Below are positions 63,643-64,000 of a stretch of DNA of 64,000 nucleotides, in pieces. The notes beneath the pieces were generated by a model that saw only the letters and a program-made list of their open reading frames with translations, was not told the origin of the DNA and made no database searches. How positions within the stretch are numbered: position 1 is the first letter of the stretch; every line of letters begins with the position of its first letter. The position numbers were made by a program, and so were the translations under genes. Source of the stretch: Pelagihabitans pacificus (GTDB taxonomy: Bacteria; Bacteroidota; Bacteroidia; Flavobacteriales; Flavobacteriaceae); the NCBI RefSeq assembly GCF_009371985.2, contig NZ_VIKU02000001.1:1302001-1366000 (forward strand), in the 5' to 3' direction.

Positions 63643-64000
63643 CTAAAAACTGCAGGTTTCTATTTCGGTAACCCTTAAGGTATTCACCATACCTTTATCC
63701 TTTATGGGCATGGCCGCCAAACTGATTAGCATATCACCAACTTCCAAAAAGCCTTTTTGGCATGCAATCCTGTTGACATCCTCAATGGTCTCATCCGTAG
63801 AAACAAAACGGTCGTAGTAAAAGGCATGCACCCCCCAAAGCAAACTTAATTGGCCTAGGATTCTTTTGTTCGAGGTAAATGTCAAAATATGGGCAGATGG
63901 CCTCCAAGCCGATATTTGAAATGCCGTATAACCACTATTGGTCAAGGTAGAAATGGCTTTGGCCTTTATTTCATTGGCCATGGTAGCCGCGTGGTAACAC
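63643..64000 (-). CDS. pyk: Pyruvate kinase, C-terminal part (cut by right edge)
   Basis: The last 119 or so residues of pyruvate kinase, the enzyme making pyruvate and ATP from phosphoenolpyruvate. The frame continues past the right edge (the six codons before ANEIKAKA also fit: CYHAATM). The visible part is the C-terminal domain (SGYTAFQISAWRPSAHILTFTSNKRILGQLSLLWGV), with GDMLISLAAMPIKDKGMVNTLRV near the end. The catalytic domain is outside the window. Confidence 0.92.
   Translation of the reverse strand, partial: CYHAATMANEIKAKAISTLTNSGYTAFQISAWRPSAHILTFTSNKRILGQLSLLWGVHAFYYDRFVSTDETIEDVNRIACQKGFLEVGDMLISLAAMPIKDKGMVNTLRVTEIETCSF

Overview
This 64 kb window is chromosomal DNA of a member of the Bacteroidota, almost certainly a marine Flavobacteriaceae (Maribacter/Zobellia/Arenibacter-like). 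That placement is inferred from the gene families, not from a marker search. The evidence is a type IX secretion C-terminal sorting domain on a large secreted propeller protein, many short lipoproteins with flavobacterial sequence, a complete Bat (aerotolerance) operon, TAnnTTTG-type promoter boxes with few Shine-Dalgarno sites, and scattered CCCGAC/GTCGGG hairpin elements between genes. No rRNA, tRNA, CRISPR array, integrase or transposase was seen, and there is no sign of a genomic island. Both ends cut a gene: a beta-glucuronidase-like GH2 enzyme on the left and pyruvate kinase on the right.

Left part (1-20 kb): GH2 enzyme, a cation-chloride-cotransporter-like carrier, a block of 115-bp tandem repeats, a lipoprotein, and a glycerol-3-phosphate block (gpsA facing glpK-glpD). 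Next come penicillin-binding protein 1C, a monooxygenase-like small protein, CvpA and a 1840-aa alpha-2-macroglobulin lipoprotein that keeps the thioester motif. PBP1C and alpha-2-macroglobulin are a known partnership.

Middle (20-38 kb): a secreted CAP protein; a probable operon of 3-hydroxyanthranilate dioxygenase, a DUF1304 membrane protein, an NTF2-like protein and an ALDH7 dehydrogenase; and an 830-bp non-coding stretch with several repeats. These are followed by an OmpA-like lipoprotein paired with a membrane-anchored helix-hairpin-helix protein, acyl-ACP desaturase plus phosphatase, the type IX cargo protein, a fructokinase-amylosucrase pair with overlapping ends, an AlbA-type protein, and three small-molecule enzymes (SDR, GNAT, AKR).

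Right part (38.8-64 kb): an eight-gene moxR-DUF58-Bat operon, then three SulP anion transporters and a beta-carbonic anhydrase interleaved with pheS, which looks like a bicarbonate uptake and hydration locus. After these lie a Tat-exported histidinol-phosphate-aminotransferase-like enzyme whose start codon is buried in a nested inverted repeat, an AEC-family transporter, a YciI-like lipoprotein, a CYTH protein, DNA polymerase IV, a 50-aa lipoprotein, a cupredoxin-like protein, an AhpD-like protein with a duplicated CxxC motif and altered histidine, a LOV-like PAS protein without the photoactive cysteine, and the C-terminal end of pyruvate kinase.

Most of the window is ordinary core and accessory flavobacterial genome. 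The less ordinary signals are the start-codon-occluding hairpin at 56118-56183, the hairpin cluster ahead of gpsA, the repeat element inside the 5' end of pbpC, the SulP/carbonic anhydrase cluster, and the AhpD-like variant. No wholly new system could be demonstrated from sequence alone.
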